Positions 15,566-22,656 of a DNA stretch of 27,179 nucleotides are shown here, in pieces; within the stretch, counting starts at the first letter, position 1; each line of letters starts with the position of its first letter. Both the position numbers and the translations under genes were made by a program. Source of the stretch: CAZJZH01 sp964550465 (GTDB lineage Bacteria > Patescibacteriota > Patescibacteriia > JACRDY01); contig CAZJZH010000008.1 of the NCBI GenBank assembly GCA_964550465.1, forward strand, positions 1 to 27,179. The letters run 5' to 3'. The notes below the pieces were generated by a model. It ran no database searches. It was not told the DNA's origin and saw only the letters and a program-made list of their open reading frames with translations.

Positions 15566-16063
15566 CTAGTTGAGCGACCAAACCGCTATAGTCAGGATGG
15601 TAGCAAAGGCCACCCACAGGCCGTACGGGATCAGTAAGACTGCTGCGGTGCGACTACGATTCCACAACAGGGCAATCAAGGCAATAACAGTCACCTCGAG
15701 CAGAACCATCTCAATCAAGGCGATGGCGATCAAATGAAAGCCAAAGAAGAGTATGCTCCAGCCAATGTTAAGAAATCCATTAATGACGAACAGTGTCATG
15801 ATGGTCCAGAAGGGCCGGCGGTGCGGTACCAGGTTCCACGTTATCCAAATACTGACCGCTGTCAGAGCGTAAATAATTGTCCAAGCTAAGCCGATAACCA
15901 TTCCTGGCGGCGTCCAGCTAGGCAACGCCAGGCTGTTGTACCAGGGCATGCCAAATTCTGTAGCCACGCTGCCGATAAGGCTGAAGACGAAGACGGCCAG
16001 CGGGATAATGAGAAAGCTGGGCCAGATACTACGGCGTGAATGAAAGAGGGTGGGTAGAGACAT
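15566..16063 (-). CDS. tspO: TspO/MBR family membrane protein
   Basis: 165 aa with five predicted membrane helices. The family landmarks are present: PSWTPPGMVIGLAWTIIYAL (loop 1 and helix 2), NIGWSILFFG in helix 3, and PYGLWVAFATILTIAVWSLN at the end. TspO proteins bind porphyrins and are linked to tetrapyrrole, light and oxidative-stress responses; bacterial biochemistry is debated. The start lies 9 nt after the uvrA stop and the stop 4 nt before uvrC, so it is made together with the excision repair proteins. That placement suggests a stress-linked role, which is inference. Confidence 0.92.
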   Translation of the reverse strand: MSLPTLFHSRRSIWPSFLIIPLAVFVFSLIGSVATEFGMPWYNSLALPSWTPPGMVIGLAWTIIYALTAVSIWITWNLVPHRRPFWTIMTLFVINGFLNIGWSILFFGFHLIAIALIEMVLLEVTVIALIALLWNRSRTAAVLLIPYGLWVAFATILTIAVWSLN

Positions 16064-16072
16064 AGGCCTGAA

Positions 16073-18949
16073 TTATTTTTTAGGTAAGATCTTTTTAAGG
16101 AATTGCCCGGTGTGACTATCGCTGACCTTAGCCACCGCTTCTGGCGTGCCCGTAGCCACAACCGTACCACCCTTATCTCCCCCTTCGGGTCCTAGGTCAA
16201 TCAGGTAGTCAGCAGATTTAATCACATCGAGGTTATGTTCGATAACAGTGACGGTGTTACCCTTATCAACTAGTCGGTTGAGTACCCCGAGCAGTTTTTC
16301 GATATCCGCAAAGTGTAGGCCGGTGGTCGGTTCATCCAGAATATACAAGGTTCGGCCAGTATCACGCCGTGATAGCTCGGCGGTTAGCTTAATTCGCTGG
16401 GCCTCACCGCCAGACAAGGTGGTGGCGGCTTGACCGAGCTGGATATACCCTAGGCCAACATCCAGCAGCGTCTGCAGTTTCTTTTCGATCCGTGGGATGT
16501 GTTTGAAGAAGGCAGCCGCCTCTTCTACGGTCATGCTAAGGACGTCAGCAATGGTTTTGTGATTGTACTGCACCTCTAGGGTTTCTTCATTATAGCGCTT
16601 TCCTTTACATTGTTCACATTCGACATAGACGTCGGGCAAAAAGTGCATCTCAATTTTAATCACCCCATCCCCCTGACAGTTCTCACAGCGGCCGCCTTGG
16701 ACGTTAAAACTGAAGCGGCCCGGCTTGTAGCCGCGGATTTTTGCTTCCTTAGTTTGCGCGAATAGGTCACGGATGTAGGTAAAGACGCCAATATAGGTAG
16801 CGGGGTTACTGCGTGGCGTCCGGCCAATGGGTGTCTGGTCGATGATGATCACCTTGTCAAAGTAGCCGTAATTTTCCAGCTTTTTATGCTGACCGGGGCG
16901 CAGCTTGCTGCGATGCAGTTTTTTGGCCAGCGCCGGGTAGAGGGTGTCAGATACCAGCGTTGATTTACCAGAACCAGACACGCCGGTGACACAGCACAGT
17001 ACTTCAACGGGGAAATCAACGGTAATGCTTTTTAAATTGTTCTCAGATGCGCCATGTAAGGTGACGGTACCGCGAGCCGGTCGGCGCTTTTTTGGCACCA
17101 CGATCTGCTTTTTGCCAGACAAATACTGTCCAGTCAGCGATTTCTTGCTCTGCATGACCTGCTTGGGCGTGCCCTGTGCCACCACTTCCCCACCGTGGCG
17201 ACCAGCGCCAGGACCAATATCAATCACATGGTCCGCGGTGTGAATAGTCTCTTCGTCATGTTCCACCACGATAACCGTGTTACCGAGGTCGCGCATACCG
17301 GTCAGTGTTTGGATCAGGCGTTGATTGTCACGCTGGTGCAAACCAATCGATGGTTCATCCAGCACATACATCACTCCCCGCAGTTCTGAGCCTACCTGGG
17401 TAGCCAGACGGATACGTTGCGCTTCTCCACCGGACAAACTACCGCCTTTACGAGCCAGTGTTAGGTAGTCCAATCCAACGTCAATCAAAAAACCTAAGCG
17501 ACTGTGCAGCTCTTTGAGAATCTGGCCAGCAATTTCCTGTTGGCTTTTTTTCAATTTCAAAGCGTCTAGCCATTCTTGGGCCGTACCAATAGCCAGCTGG
17601 TTGATCTGGTCAATGTGATGGTCATTGATAGTCACTGCCAAGGCCTCCGGCCGCAGCCGGGCGCCATCACAGGCACCACAGGGCTGTTCAATCATGTAGC
17701 GTTCCATCTCTCGCCGCCGACTATCTGAATCAGTTTGCTTATACAACCGCTCCATCCGCGGGATTACACCCTCCCATTTACCACTCCACTCCCAGTAACT
17801 GTCAGTGGTGGTCGAGTCAATCCGCCAATCCATTGATTCATCAGTACCGTGGAGAATAATATCCATGGCTTCTTTAGATAACTCGCTAACCGGCTGGTCA
17901 ATAGAAAAATTATACTTAGCTCCCAACTTCTGCAGCATTTGCAGGAAGAAACCGTGTGCCCCAAAGCCCTGTGGCTTGATAGCACCATCGTACAACGTAA
18001 CGTCACGGTCCGGGATAATCAGGTCCGGGTCAAACTTCTGAATGACGCCCAAACCATGACAGACGCTGCAGGCGCCAAAGGGCGAGTTAAATGAAAACAG
18101 CCGCGGTTGTAGCTCTGGTAGTGAGATATCGCAGTCCGGACAAGCTAAGTGCTTGGAAAAAGTTTTTTCCTCTGGTTGCGATTTTCTACCAGCAGTCTGA
18201 CTAGACGCTGTTTTAGGGATAACTGCCACGATCACGCCGTCAGTCAAGCTCATAGCAGTTTCTACGGCCTGCTGTAGTCGTGACTTACTACTGCTTTTGA
18301 CGGTGGTATTGGCCACCACCACTTCGATAGTATGAGCGGCGTAGCGGGATAATTTCTTCTTCTGGTCACTACCAAAGTAATCAGCTACTTCACCAATCGT
18401 GCCATCAATCCGCACCGTGCTGTAGCCTTGCTTGTTAAGGTCGATGAAGAGCTGTTCATATGTCCCCTTCTTACCGCGGATAATAGGTGCCAGGATTTGA
18501 ATTTTTTTACCGTCAGCGATTTTAAGTAACGACTTAGTGATGCTCTCAGCGTCTTGTGAAGTGATTTCTTTGCCACACAGTGGACAGTGCGGCACACCAA
18601 TACGGGCGTACAGCAGCCGCAGGTAATCATGAATTTCAGTGATGGTGCCGACAGTTGAGCGAGGGTTATGAGAAATACTCTTTTGTTCAATCGAAATAGC
18701 TGGACTCAAACCCTTAATGCTGTCCAGATCCGGCTTACCCATAATACCCAAGAATTGCCGGGCGTAGCTCGATAGGCTTTCGACATAGCGACGCTGCCCT
18801 TCGGCGTAAATGGTGTCAAAGGCCAAGGTAGACTTACCCGAACCGGACAAACCGGTAATGACCACTAGCTTGTTAATAGGTAAATCAACGTCAATGTCTT
18901 TGAGGTTATGTTCGCGCGCACCGCGGACTTGGATATGGTCTTGGGACAT
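16073..18949 (-). CDS. uvrA: UvrABC excinuclease subunit A
   Basis: Damage-sensing ABC-type ATPase that loads UvrB. 958 aa, close to the usual 940-960. Both ATPase halves are complete: Walker A GLSGSGKST (residues 33-41) and a second GVSGSGKST in the C-terminal half; signature LSGGEAQRI in each half; Walker B YVLDEPSIGL and YILDEPTTGL. Zinc-site cysteines are present at CPLC, CPDC/CSVC and the CENCQGDG...CEQCKG module. The start is 1 nt after the uvrB stop (TAG-T-ATG), the same junction as frr-glyS, with no SD. Confidence 0.99.
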   Translation of the reverse strand: MSQDHIQVRGAREHNLKDIDVDLPINKLVVITGLSGSGKSTLAFDTIYAEGQRRYVESLSSYARQFLGIMGKPDLDSIKGLSPAISIEQKSISHNPRSTVGTITEIHDYLRLLYARIGVPHCPLCGKEITSQDAESITKSLLKIADGKKIQILAPIIRGKKGTYEQLFIDLNKQGYSTVRIDGTIGEVADYFGSDQKKKLSRYAAHTIEVVVANTTVKSSSKSRLQQAVETAMSLTDGVIVAVIPKTASSQTAGRKSQPEEKTFSKHLACPDCDISLPELQPRLFSFNSPFGACSVCHGLGVIQKFDPDLIIPDRDVTLYDGAIKPQGFGAHGFFLQMLQKLGAKYNFSIDQPVSELSKEAMDIILHGTDESMDWRIDSTTTDSYWEWSGKWEGVIPRMERLYKQTDSDSRRREMERYMIEQPCGACDGARLRPEALAVTINDHHIDQINQLAIGTAQEWLDALKLKKSQQEIAGQILKELHSRLGFLIDVGLDYLTLARKGGSLSGGEAQRIRLATQVGSELRGVMYVLDEPSIGLHQRDNQRLIQTLTGMRDLGNTVIVVEHDEETIHTADHVIDIGPGAGRHGGEVVAQGTPKQVMQSKKSLTGQYLSGKKQIVVPKKRRPARGTVTLHGASENNLKSITVDFPVEVLCCVTGVSGSGKSTLVSDTLYPALAKKLHRSKLRPGQHKKLENYGYFDKVIIIDQTPIGRTPRSNPATYIGVFTYIRDLFAQTKEAKIRGYKPGRFSFNVQGGRCENCQGDGVIKIEMHFLPDVYVECEQCKGKRYNEETLEVQYNHKTIADVLSMTVEEAAAFFKHIPRIEKKLQTLLDVGLGYIQLGQAATTLSGGEAQRIKLTAELSRRDTGRTLYILDEPTTGLHFADIEKLLGVLNRLVDKGNTVTVIEHNLDVIKSADYLIDLGPEGGDKGGTVVATGTPEAVAKVSDSHTGQFLKKILPKK

Positions 18950-18950
18950 A

Positions 18951-20888
18951 CTATTTGGCCAGTTGTTGCTTTACAGATTTAATTTTTTCTCGTAATTCTA
19001 TAGCCTGTTCAAAGTTTAGTGACTCAGCCGCAGCTTGCATAGCCAACTCCAGCTCAACCAGTAGCTCTTTTAGTGGCAGGTCTTTGTTGTTTAAGGCTGG
19101 CAGCAAAGCGTCTTCCTCTCGTTCTTGGACCGCCTTGATAATACTCTGTGGAGTGATGCCGTGCTTGGTATTGTAGGCCAGCTGTTTATCGCGGCGACGA
19201 TCCGTTTCCTCCAGAGCTCGCTCCATTGAACCGGTGATGGTGTCTGCATACATGATAACTCGGCCGTCAACATTACGAGCCGCCCGGCCAATGGTCTGAA
19301 TCAAACTGCGTTCGTTACGCAAGAAACCTTCCTTGTCCGCATCCAAAATAGCTACTAAGGCTACCTCAGGTAGATCTAATCCTTCTCGCAACAGGTTAAT
19401 ACCAACCAGGACATCAAACTTACCCAGCCGTAGATTGTGAATGATCTTAGTCCGCTCTAGAGTGTCAATTTCACTGTGCAGGTACTGGGCCTTAACTCCC
19501 TGCTCGACTAAGTAACTGGTTAAATCTTCGGCCAAGCGTTTGGTCAATGTAGTTACCAGCACCCGGTAGCCAGCGGCAACCGTTTGAGCGATTTCCTTCT
19601 CCACATCAATAATCTGACCTTCAGCTGGCTTAATGGTAATAGGTGGATCAACCAAACCGGTAGGCCGAATAATTTGTTCAGCGATCTGACCGGAGTGACG
19701 GACTTCATACTCCCCCGGTGTGGCTGAGACGTAAACGACTTTTTTGAGGTATTTTTCAAACTCACCAAACGTCAGAGGGCGGTTGTCGTAAGCGGATGGC
19801 AGACGGAAACCGTGCTCGATCAGGTTTTTCTTGCGGGCCCGGTCACCCTGGTGCATACCACGGACCTGGGGCAGGGTCACATGACTTTCATCAATCAAAA
19901 ACAGCCAGTCACCTTTAGCGGCAAAGTAATCAAGCAGCGTGTACGGTGGCTCCCCTGCCTGTCGCTGGTCAAAGTGACGCGAGTAGTTCTCAATCCCCTT
20001 ACAGGTGCCAATTTGCTCCATCATTTCCAGGTCATAGTTGGTCCGTTTTTCCAGGCGGTAGGCTTCAATATCACCTAGTGTTGGTAAATGTTCTTTCAGC
20101 TCAGCCCGAATACTCTTGATGGCTCGTTTGCGGTCCGGCTCAGTGGTGACAAAGTGACGAGCTGGGAAGAGGATATGTTTTTGTAGGCTGGTGGTACGAG
20201 CAAAGGTGACTGGGTGTAACTCATCAATAGCAGCCAAGCGATCATCATCAAAGCTGACCCGGGTAACACTGGTGCCAGCCCCTTCAATTACTTCCAGTAC
20301 ATCACCACGCAACCGAAAGCGACCAGCGCTAAGGTCAGCATCAGCTGGCTCGTACAGCATTTCCACTAGCTGGGCAGACAACTGCTGGGGGTCCATTTGC
20401 ATACCGACTGTTAGCTCTAGGGCGCCGCGGAGGTAGTTATCTGGCTTACCCAAGCCGTAGATACAGGAGACTGATGAGATAATAATGACATCGTCACGGG
20501 TCAATAGATTAGCAGTAGCTTCTAATCTGAGCTGCTCAATTTTATCGTTAATCTGGGTGTCTTTTTCAATATAGGTGTCTGTCTGCGGCAGGTAGCTTTC
20601 TGGCTGGTAGTAGTCGTAGTACGAAATAAAATAACAGACCTTGTTGTCTGGGAAGTATTCTTTGAATTCGTTGTACAGCTGGGCGGCTAAGGTTTTGTTG
20701 TGCGACAAAATCAAGGTTGGCCGATTAACCTGAGTGATCAGATTGGCCATAGTGAAGGTTTTACCAGAACCAGTCACCCCCAGCAGGGTTTGCTGGCGGT
20801 GTTTGTCCGCGCCACTAGCTAGCTGTTTGATAGCAGCTGGTTGGTCACCGGTTGGTTTGTAGGGTGATTGGAGGTTGAATTGACTCAT
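18951..20888 (-). CDS. uvrB: UvrABC excinuclease subunit B
   Basis: Verifies DNA damage and recruits UvrC. 645 aa, close to the usual 650-670. Walker A is GVTGSGKT (residues 37-44), and the beta-hairpin that probes the duplex is intact (YYDYYQPESYLP then TYIEKD). Helicase motif LIDESHVTLPQ, GLDLPEV, QTIGRAARN, and a C-terminal UVR helix pair (ALNNKDLPLK...NFEQAIELREKIK) that contacts UvrC follow. It is the first gene of uvrB-uvrA-tspO-uvrC. The leader of about 65 nt contains a strong hairpin ending 7 nt before the ATG; no SD and no clear LexA box are visible. Confidence 0.99.
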   Translation of the reverse strand: MSQFNLQSPYKPTGDQPAAIKQLASGADKHRQQTLLGVTGSGKTFTMANLITQVNRPTLILSHNKTLAAQLYNEFKEYFPDNKVCYFISYYDYYQPESYLPQTDTYIEKDTQINDKIEQLRLEATANLLTRDDVIIISSVSCIYGLGKPDNYLRGALELTVGMQMDPQQLSAQLVEMLYEPADADLSAGRFRLRGDVLEVIEGAGTSVTRVSFDDDRLAAIDELHPVTFARTTSLQKHILFPARHFVTTEPDRKRAIKSIRAELKEHLPTLGDIEAYRLEKRTNYDLEMMEQIGTCKGIENYSRHFDQRQAGEPPYTLLDYFAAKGDWLFLIDESHVTLPQVRGMHQGDRARKKNLIEHGFRLPSAYDNRPLTFGEFEKYLKKVVYVSATPGEYEVRHSGQIAEQIIRPTGLVDPPITIKPAEGQIIDVEKEIAQTVAAGYRVLVTTLTKRLAEDLTSYLVEQGVKAQYLHSEIDTLERTKIIHNLRLGKFDVLVGINLLREGLDLPEVALVAILDADKEGFLRNERSLIQTIGRAARNVDGRVIMYADTITGSMERALEETDRRRDKQLAYNTKHGITPQSIIKAVQEREEDALLPALNNKDLPLKELLVELELAMQAAAESLNFEQAIELREKIKSVKQQLAK

Positions 20889-20895
20889 ATGACAA

Positions 20896-20937
20896 GCCGA
20901 AACGACACCGGTATTTCATGCGCATACCCGCGTCGGC
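20896..20937 (-). promoter_or_regulatory. Hairpin just upstream of the uvrB start
   Basis: On the minus strand GCCGA (20937-20933) pairs with TCGGC (20900-20896), and GGTAT pairs with ATACC further in. The 3' side of the stem ends 7 nt before the AUG, close enough to hinder ribosome binding. Confidence 0.5.
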
Positions 20938-20960
20938 CCGAATGACTGAATTGTACCTCT

Positions 20961-20989
20961 AGCCTACCGTAAAAACTATTCTACGGCAA
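20961..20989 (-). promoter_or_regulatory. Probable uvrB promoter
   Basis: Minus strand: TTGCCG (20984-20989), 17-nt spacer, TAGGCT (20961-20966). The transcript would have a leader of about 65 nt. An alternative -10 TACAAT lies at 20950-20955. It follows the terminator of RNA A by about 12 nt. Confidence 0.45.
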
Positions 20990-21001
20990 GGGTTGATTAT
21001 T

Positions 21002-21035
21002 AAAAGACCCCCCGCCTTAGGCCAAAGGCAGGGGG
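21002..21035 (-). terminator. Terminator of RNA A
   Basis: 11-bp stem: 21025-21035 (AAGGCAGGGGG on plus) with 21008-21018, one U-G pair in RNA, 6-nt loop, then UUUU on the minus strand. Confidence 0.9.
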
Positions 21036-21220
21036 CCACACAACCACAGCTTTGGTGTGTGTCACGGTTTTTCCAGTTATGTCGCTGCAACGCCTTGGGG
21101 AACGTTATACTGCAGCAGGGTTTAAGAGCAACGCGCCTTGAGGGGGGGCTGAAAAAACAGCATGGTGACAAACTATGGTTGTGCTTTTTGAGTGCCATAC
21201 AAAGAACGCAGCAATGAACT
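21002..21220 (-). ncRNA. Candidate structured RNA A (6S-like rod)
   Basis: About 220 nt between a sigma70-type promoter and a strong terminator, with no credible reading frame. The RNA can form a long interrupted rod: 21173-21184 with 21038-21049 (12 positions), 21165-21170 with 21060-21065 (UGUCAC/GUGACA), and 21149-21158 with 21067-21076 (GUUUUUUCAG/CUGGAAAAAC, one wobble). A variable apical part adds weaker pairs (CGUUGC/GCAGCG). Bulges separate the stems. A long rod of this size recalls 6S RNA, which mimics open promoter DNA, but no sequence signature proves it. Lacks tmRNA, SRP and RNase P hallmarks. Being transcribed and structured is well supported; identity is not. Confidence 0.55.
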
Positions 21221-21226
21221 GCCTGT

Positions 21227-21255
21227 AGTGTATCCTACAATCCCGCTACAAGCAA
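21227..21255 (-). promoter_or_regulatory. Promoter of RNA A
   Basis: Minus strand: TTGCTT (21250-21255), 17-nt spacer, TACACT (21227-21232). It begins only a few bases after the RNA B terminator tail. Confidence 0.65.
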
Positions 21256-21263
21256 GATAGTAC

Positions 21264-21297
21264 AATAAAGAGAAAACCCCTCCACAAGGAAGGGGTT
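21264..21297 (-). terminator. Terminator of RNA B
   Basis: Minus strand AACCCC (21297-21292) and TCC pair with GGA and GGGGTT (21280-21275), one bulged base, followed by TTCTCTTTATT. Confidence 0.85.
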
Positions 21298-21544
21298 CGT
21301 TTCGTCACCGTAGCTCGTGTACAACACAACTATAGCGGAGGAAGGAGCGCGAGTTACTACGGCGACGATTTGATGATGAAAGAGCGAAAATGGGCGCGGT
21401 GGGTGCCGGACGGCCTCAGAGGCTAGCTTAGTCCTTTTCGTACTCGTTATGCGACGACGTACAAATCTATGTGCTAGGCAGATGATCGTAGTGACTACCT
21501 CTGATTCCCGAGAGGGCTACTGTCCGACACCGCACCGGCCACAT
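21266..21544 (-). ncRNA. Candidate structured RNA B
   Basis: About 280 nt with its own promoter and terminator and no credible coding frame. The 5' end forms a long closing stem: 21522-21540 pairs with 21393-21411 (GGUGUCGGAC with GUCCGGCACC, then CGGUG/CACCG and GGC/GCC with small bulges). Inside it are local hairpins, including CCTCT/AGAGG, GTAG/CTAC, a GTAC-TCGT/ACGA-GTAC hairpin, and GCCTC/GAGGC. After a linker with GCTCTTTC comes a second domain: 21357-21367 with 21303-21313 (11 bp, one G-U pair), extended by CTCG/CGAG. Then the terminator. Not recognised as any common RNA: no tRNA-like end, no GGAAAGUCC or ACAGAA of RNase P, no SRP apical motif. Confidence 0.55.
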
Positions 21545-21550
21545 CTAACG

Positions 21551-21579
21551 ACTTTATCAGACAATAATTATATAGTCAA
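21551..21579 (-). promoter_or_regulatory. Promoter of RNA B, near consensus
   Basis: Minus strand: TTGACT (21574-21579), 17-nt spacer ending in TGA (extended -10), TAAAGT (21551-21556). One of the strongest promoters in the window. It lies about 20 nt after the RNA C terminator. Confidence 0.8.
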
Positions 21580-21597
21580 TACCAACCAAATTGTAAG

Positions 21598-21629
21598 ATA
21601 AAAAAGAACCCTCCGTTGGCGACAGAGGG
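21598..21629 (-). terminator. Terminator of RNA C
   Basis: Minus strand CCCTCTG (21629-21623) pairs with CGGAGGG (21615-21609), 7-nt loop, then TTCTTTTTT. Confidence 0.9.
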
Positions 21630-21902
21630 CTTGCTCAATGAGCAGGAAGTCGATGAGAGACTTCCTGGTGATGGTGTGATGGTCGGGGTGGCACCGCCAG
21701 GTGTACATCGACCGTGGCCGACATACGATCGCGGGGTTTGACGATATGCCTGGCGGGCACCCTGTCGTTAGTCGTGACAGTAAAGAACAACGGCGAGGGC
21801 TGCTCAGCGGTGTGTGGATACGAAGTTCCCCTTGGAAATTAAAACTTCGCACCCGGTTGCATGAAACCCTTATGGACGGTTGTGCCGAACAACCCTCGCC
21901 AT
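21598..21902 (-). ncRNA. Candidate structured RNA C
   Basis: About 305 nt, its own promoter and terminator, no credible coding frame. The 5' end opens an 18-bp stem: 21890-21907 with 21785-21802, complete apart from two U-G wobbles. It encloses a hairpin CGAAGTT/AACTTCG. After the linker GTTCTTTAC come CTGTC/GACAG; an 8-bp CCGCCAGG/CCTGGCGG stem (21749-21756 with 21694-21701) extended by 5 bp GGGTG/CACCC (21758-21762 with 21686-21690); a perfect 9-bp stem CAGGAAGTC/GACTTCCTG (21659-21667 with 21643-21651); then the terminator. No tmRNA, RNase P or SRP hallmarks. The paired arms with wobbles point to selection on RNA structure. Confidence 0.6.
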
Positions 21903-21908
21903 TGTTCT

Positions 21909-21938
21909 ATCCTAAGATATGCTAGTGGTTCTTGTCAA
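21909..21938 (-). promoter_or_regulatory. Promoter of RNA C
   Basis: Minus strand: consensus TTGACA (21933-21938), 18-nt spacer, TAGGAT (21909-21914). Its upstream side lies against the divergent rluB -10 box at 21945-21950. Confidence 0.65.
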
Positions 21939-21944
21939 TATAGG

Positions 21945-21950
21945 TATAAT
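21945..21950 (+). promoter_or_regulatory. rluB -10 box
   Basis: A perfect TATAAT; the predicted transcript starts near 21957, about 10 nt before the ATG. No good -35 is seen. This position excludes the ATG at 21919 as the usual start. Confidence 0.5.
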
Positions 21951-21966
21951 CAGCCACAATAGGCTC

Positions 21967-22656
21967 ATGACAGAGATGCGATTACAAAAATTGCTCTCCC
22001 AAGCAGGTGTGGCCTCTCGGCGGAAAGCCGAAGAGCTGATTAGTGCGGGAAAAGTGATGGTGAATGGTCAAGTAGCTACTATTGGTCAGCAGGTTGACCC
22101 GCAGGCTGACACGGTGACTGTCCGTGGTAAAACCATCACTGCCCCACAGCAATACACTTACCTGGTCCTCCATAAACCAGCCGGCTACACCAGCACCCGG
22201 GCCCGATTTAAAAATGAGCAGTCAGTCTATGACCTACTACCCCGCCACTACCGGCAGCAGCTGTGGCCAGTGGGCCGACTGGATAAGCCCTCAGAAGGCT
22301 TGTTGATTTTTACCAATGACGGCCAGGTAACGGAGCTGCTGACTCACCCACGCCATGGTCATGGTAAGCAGTACCAGGTTGATTTTGTTGGTACTCTGGA
22401 TGCGGCCGCTCAGCAGCAGTTAGCCACGGGTGTGATGATTGATGGCTATAAAACCGCTCCAGCTACCATTACCCTAGTGAAACCGCAGCAGGCACTGGTC
22501 ACCCTCAAAGAGGGTAAGAAGCGACAGGTGCGGCAAATGTTCCGGGCAGTCAACTGTACAGTTAAGCGATTGGTGCGGATCAAGGAGGGTAAACTGCAAT
22601 TAGCTGGCTTGGCCAGTGGGCAATGGAAAGAGGTGCAGAAAGAAGATATTTTGTAA
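21967..22656 (+). CDS. rluB: Pseudouridine synthase, RsuA/RluB family
   Basis: Converts a specific uridine of rRNA to pseudouridine. From ATG 21967 it has 229 aa. An S4 RNA-binding domain (MRLQKLLSQAGVASRRKAE..., about residues 4-55) is followed by the catalytic domain with GRLDKPSEGLL, Asp106 being the catalytic aspartate. The late motif GKKRQVRQMF and the LVRIKEGKLQLAGL ending are typical of RluB/RsuA/RluE/RluF. The frame is open from 21919, but the TATAAT at 21945 lies inside that extension; ATG 21976 is also possible. No SD. Which rRNA site it modifies (RluB 23S or RsuA 16S) is not certain. Confidence 0.92.
   Translation: MTEMRLQKLLSQAGVASRRKAEELISAGKVMVNGQVATIGQQVDPQADTVTVRGKTITAPQQYTYLVLHKPAGYTSTRARFKNEQSVYDLLPRHYRQQLWPVGRLDKPSEGLLIFTNDGQVTELLTHPRHGHGKQYQVDFVGTLDAAAQQQLATGVMIDGYKTAPATITLVKPQQALVTLKEGKKRQVRQMFRAVNCTVKRLVRIKEGKLQLAGLASGQWKEVQKEDIL

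Noticed and set aside
20889..20999. LexA-type SOS box before uvrB
   Set aside because: No CTGT-N8-ACAG or GAAC-N4-GTTC palindrome in the promoter or leader.
20959..21198. 79-codon minus-strand frame inside RNA A
   Set aside because: No SD, and it reads through the RNA A terminator and the uvrB promoter.
21568..21852. 94-codon minus-strand frame inside RNA C
   Set aside because: GTG start without SD; the frame runs straight through the RNA C terminator and into the next promoter, and the peptide is of low-complexity, basic, non-family type.
21002..21902. RNase P RNA, tmRNA or SRP RNA
   Set aside because: I looked on both strands for GGAAAGUCC/ACAGAA (RNase P), a tRNA-like end (tmRNA) and the GGUCAGG...AGCAGCC loop (SRP) and found none. 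Diverged versions cannot be excluded without covariance models.
21701..21925. 74-codon plus-strand frame opposite RNA C
   Set aside because: No promoter or SD on the plus strand and opposed to a well-marked transcription unit.
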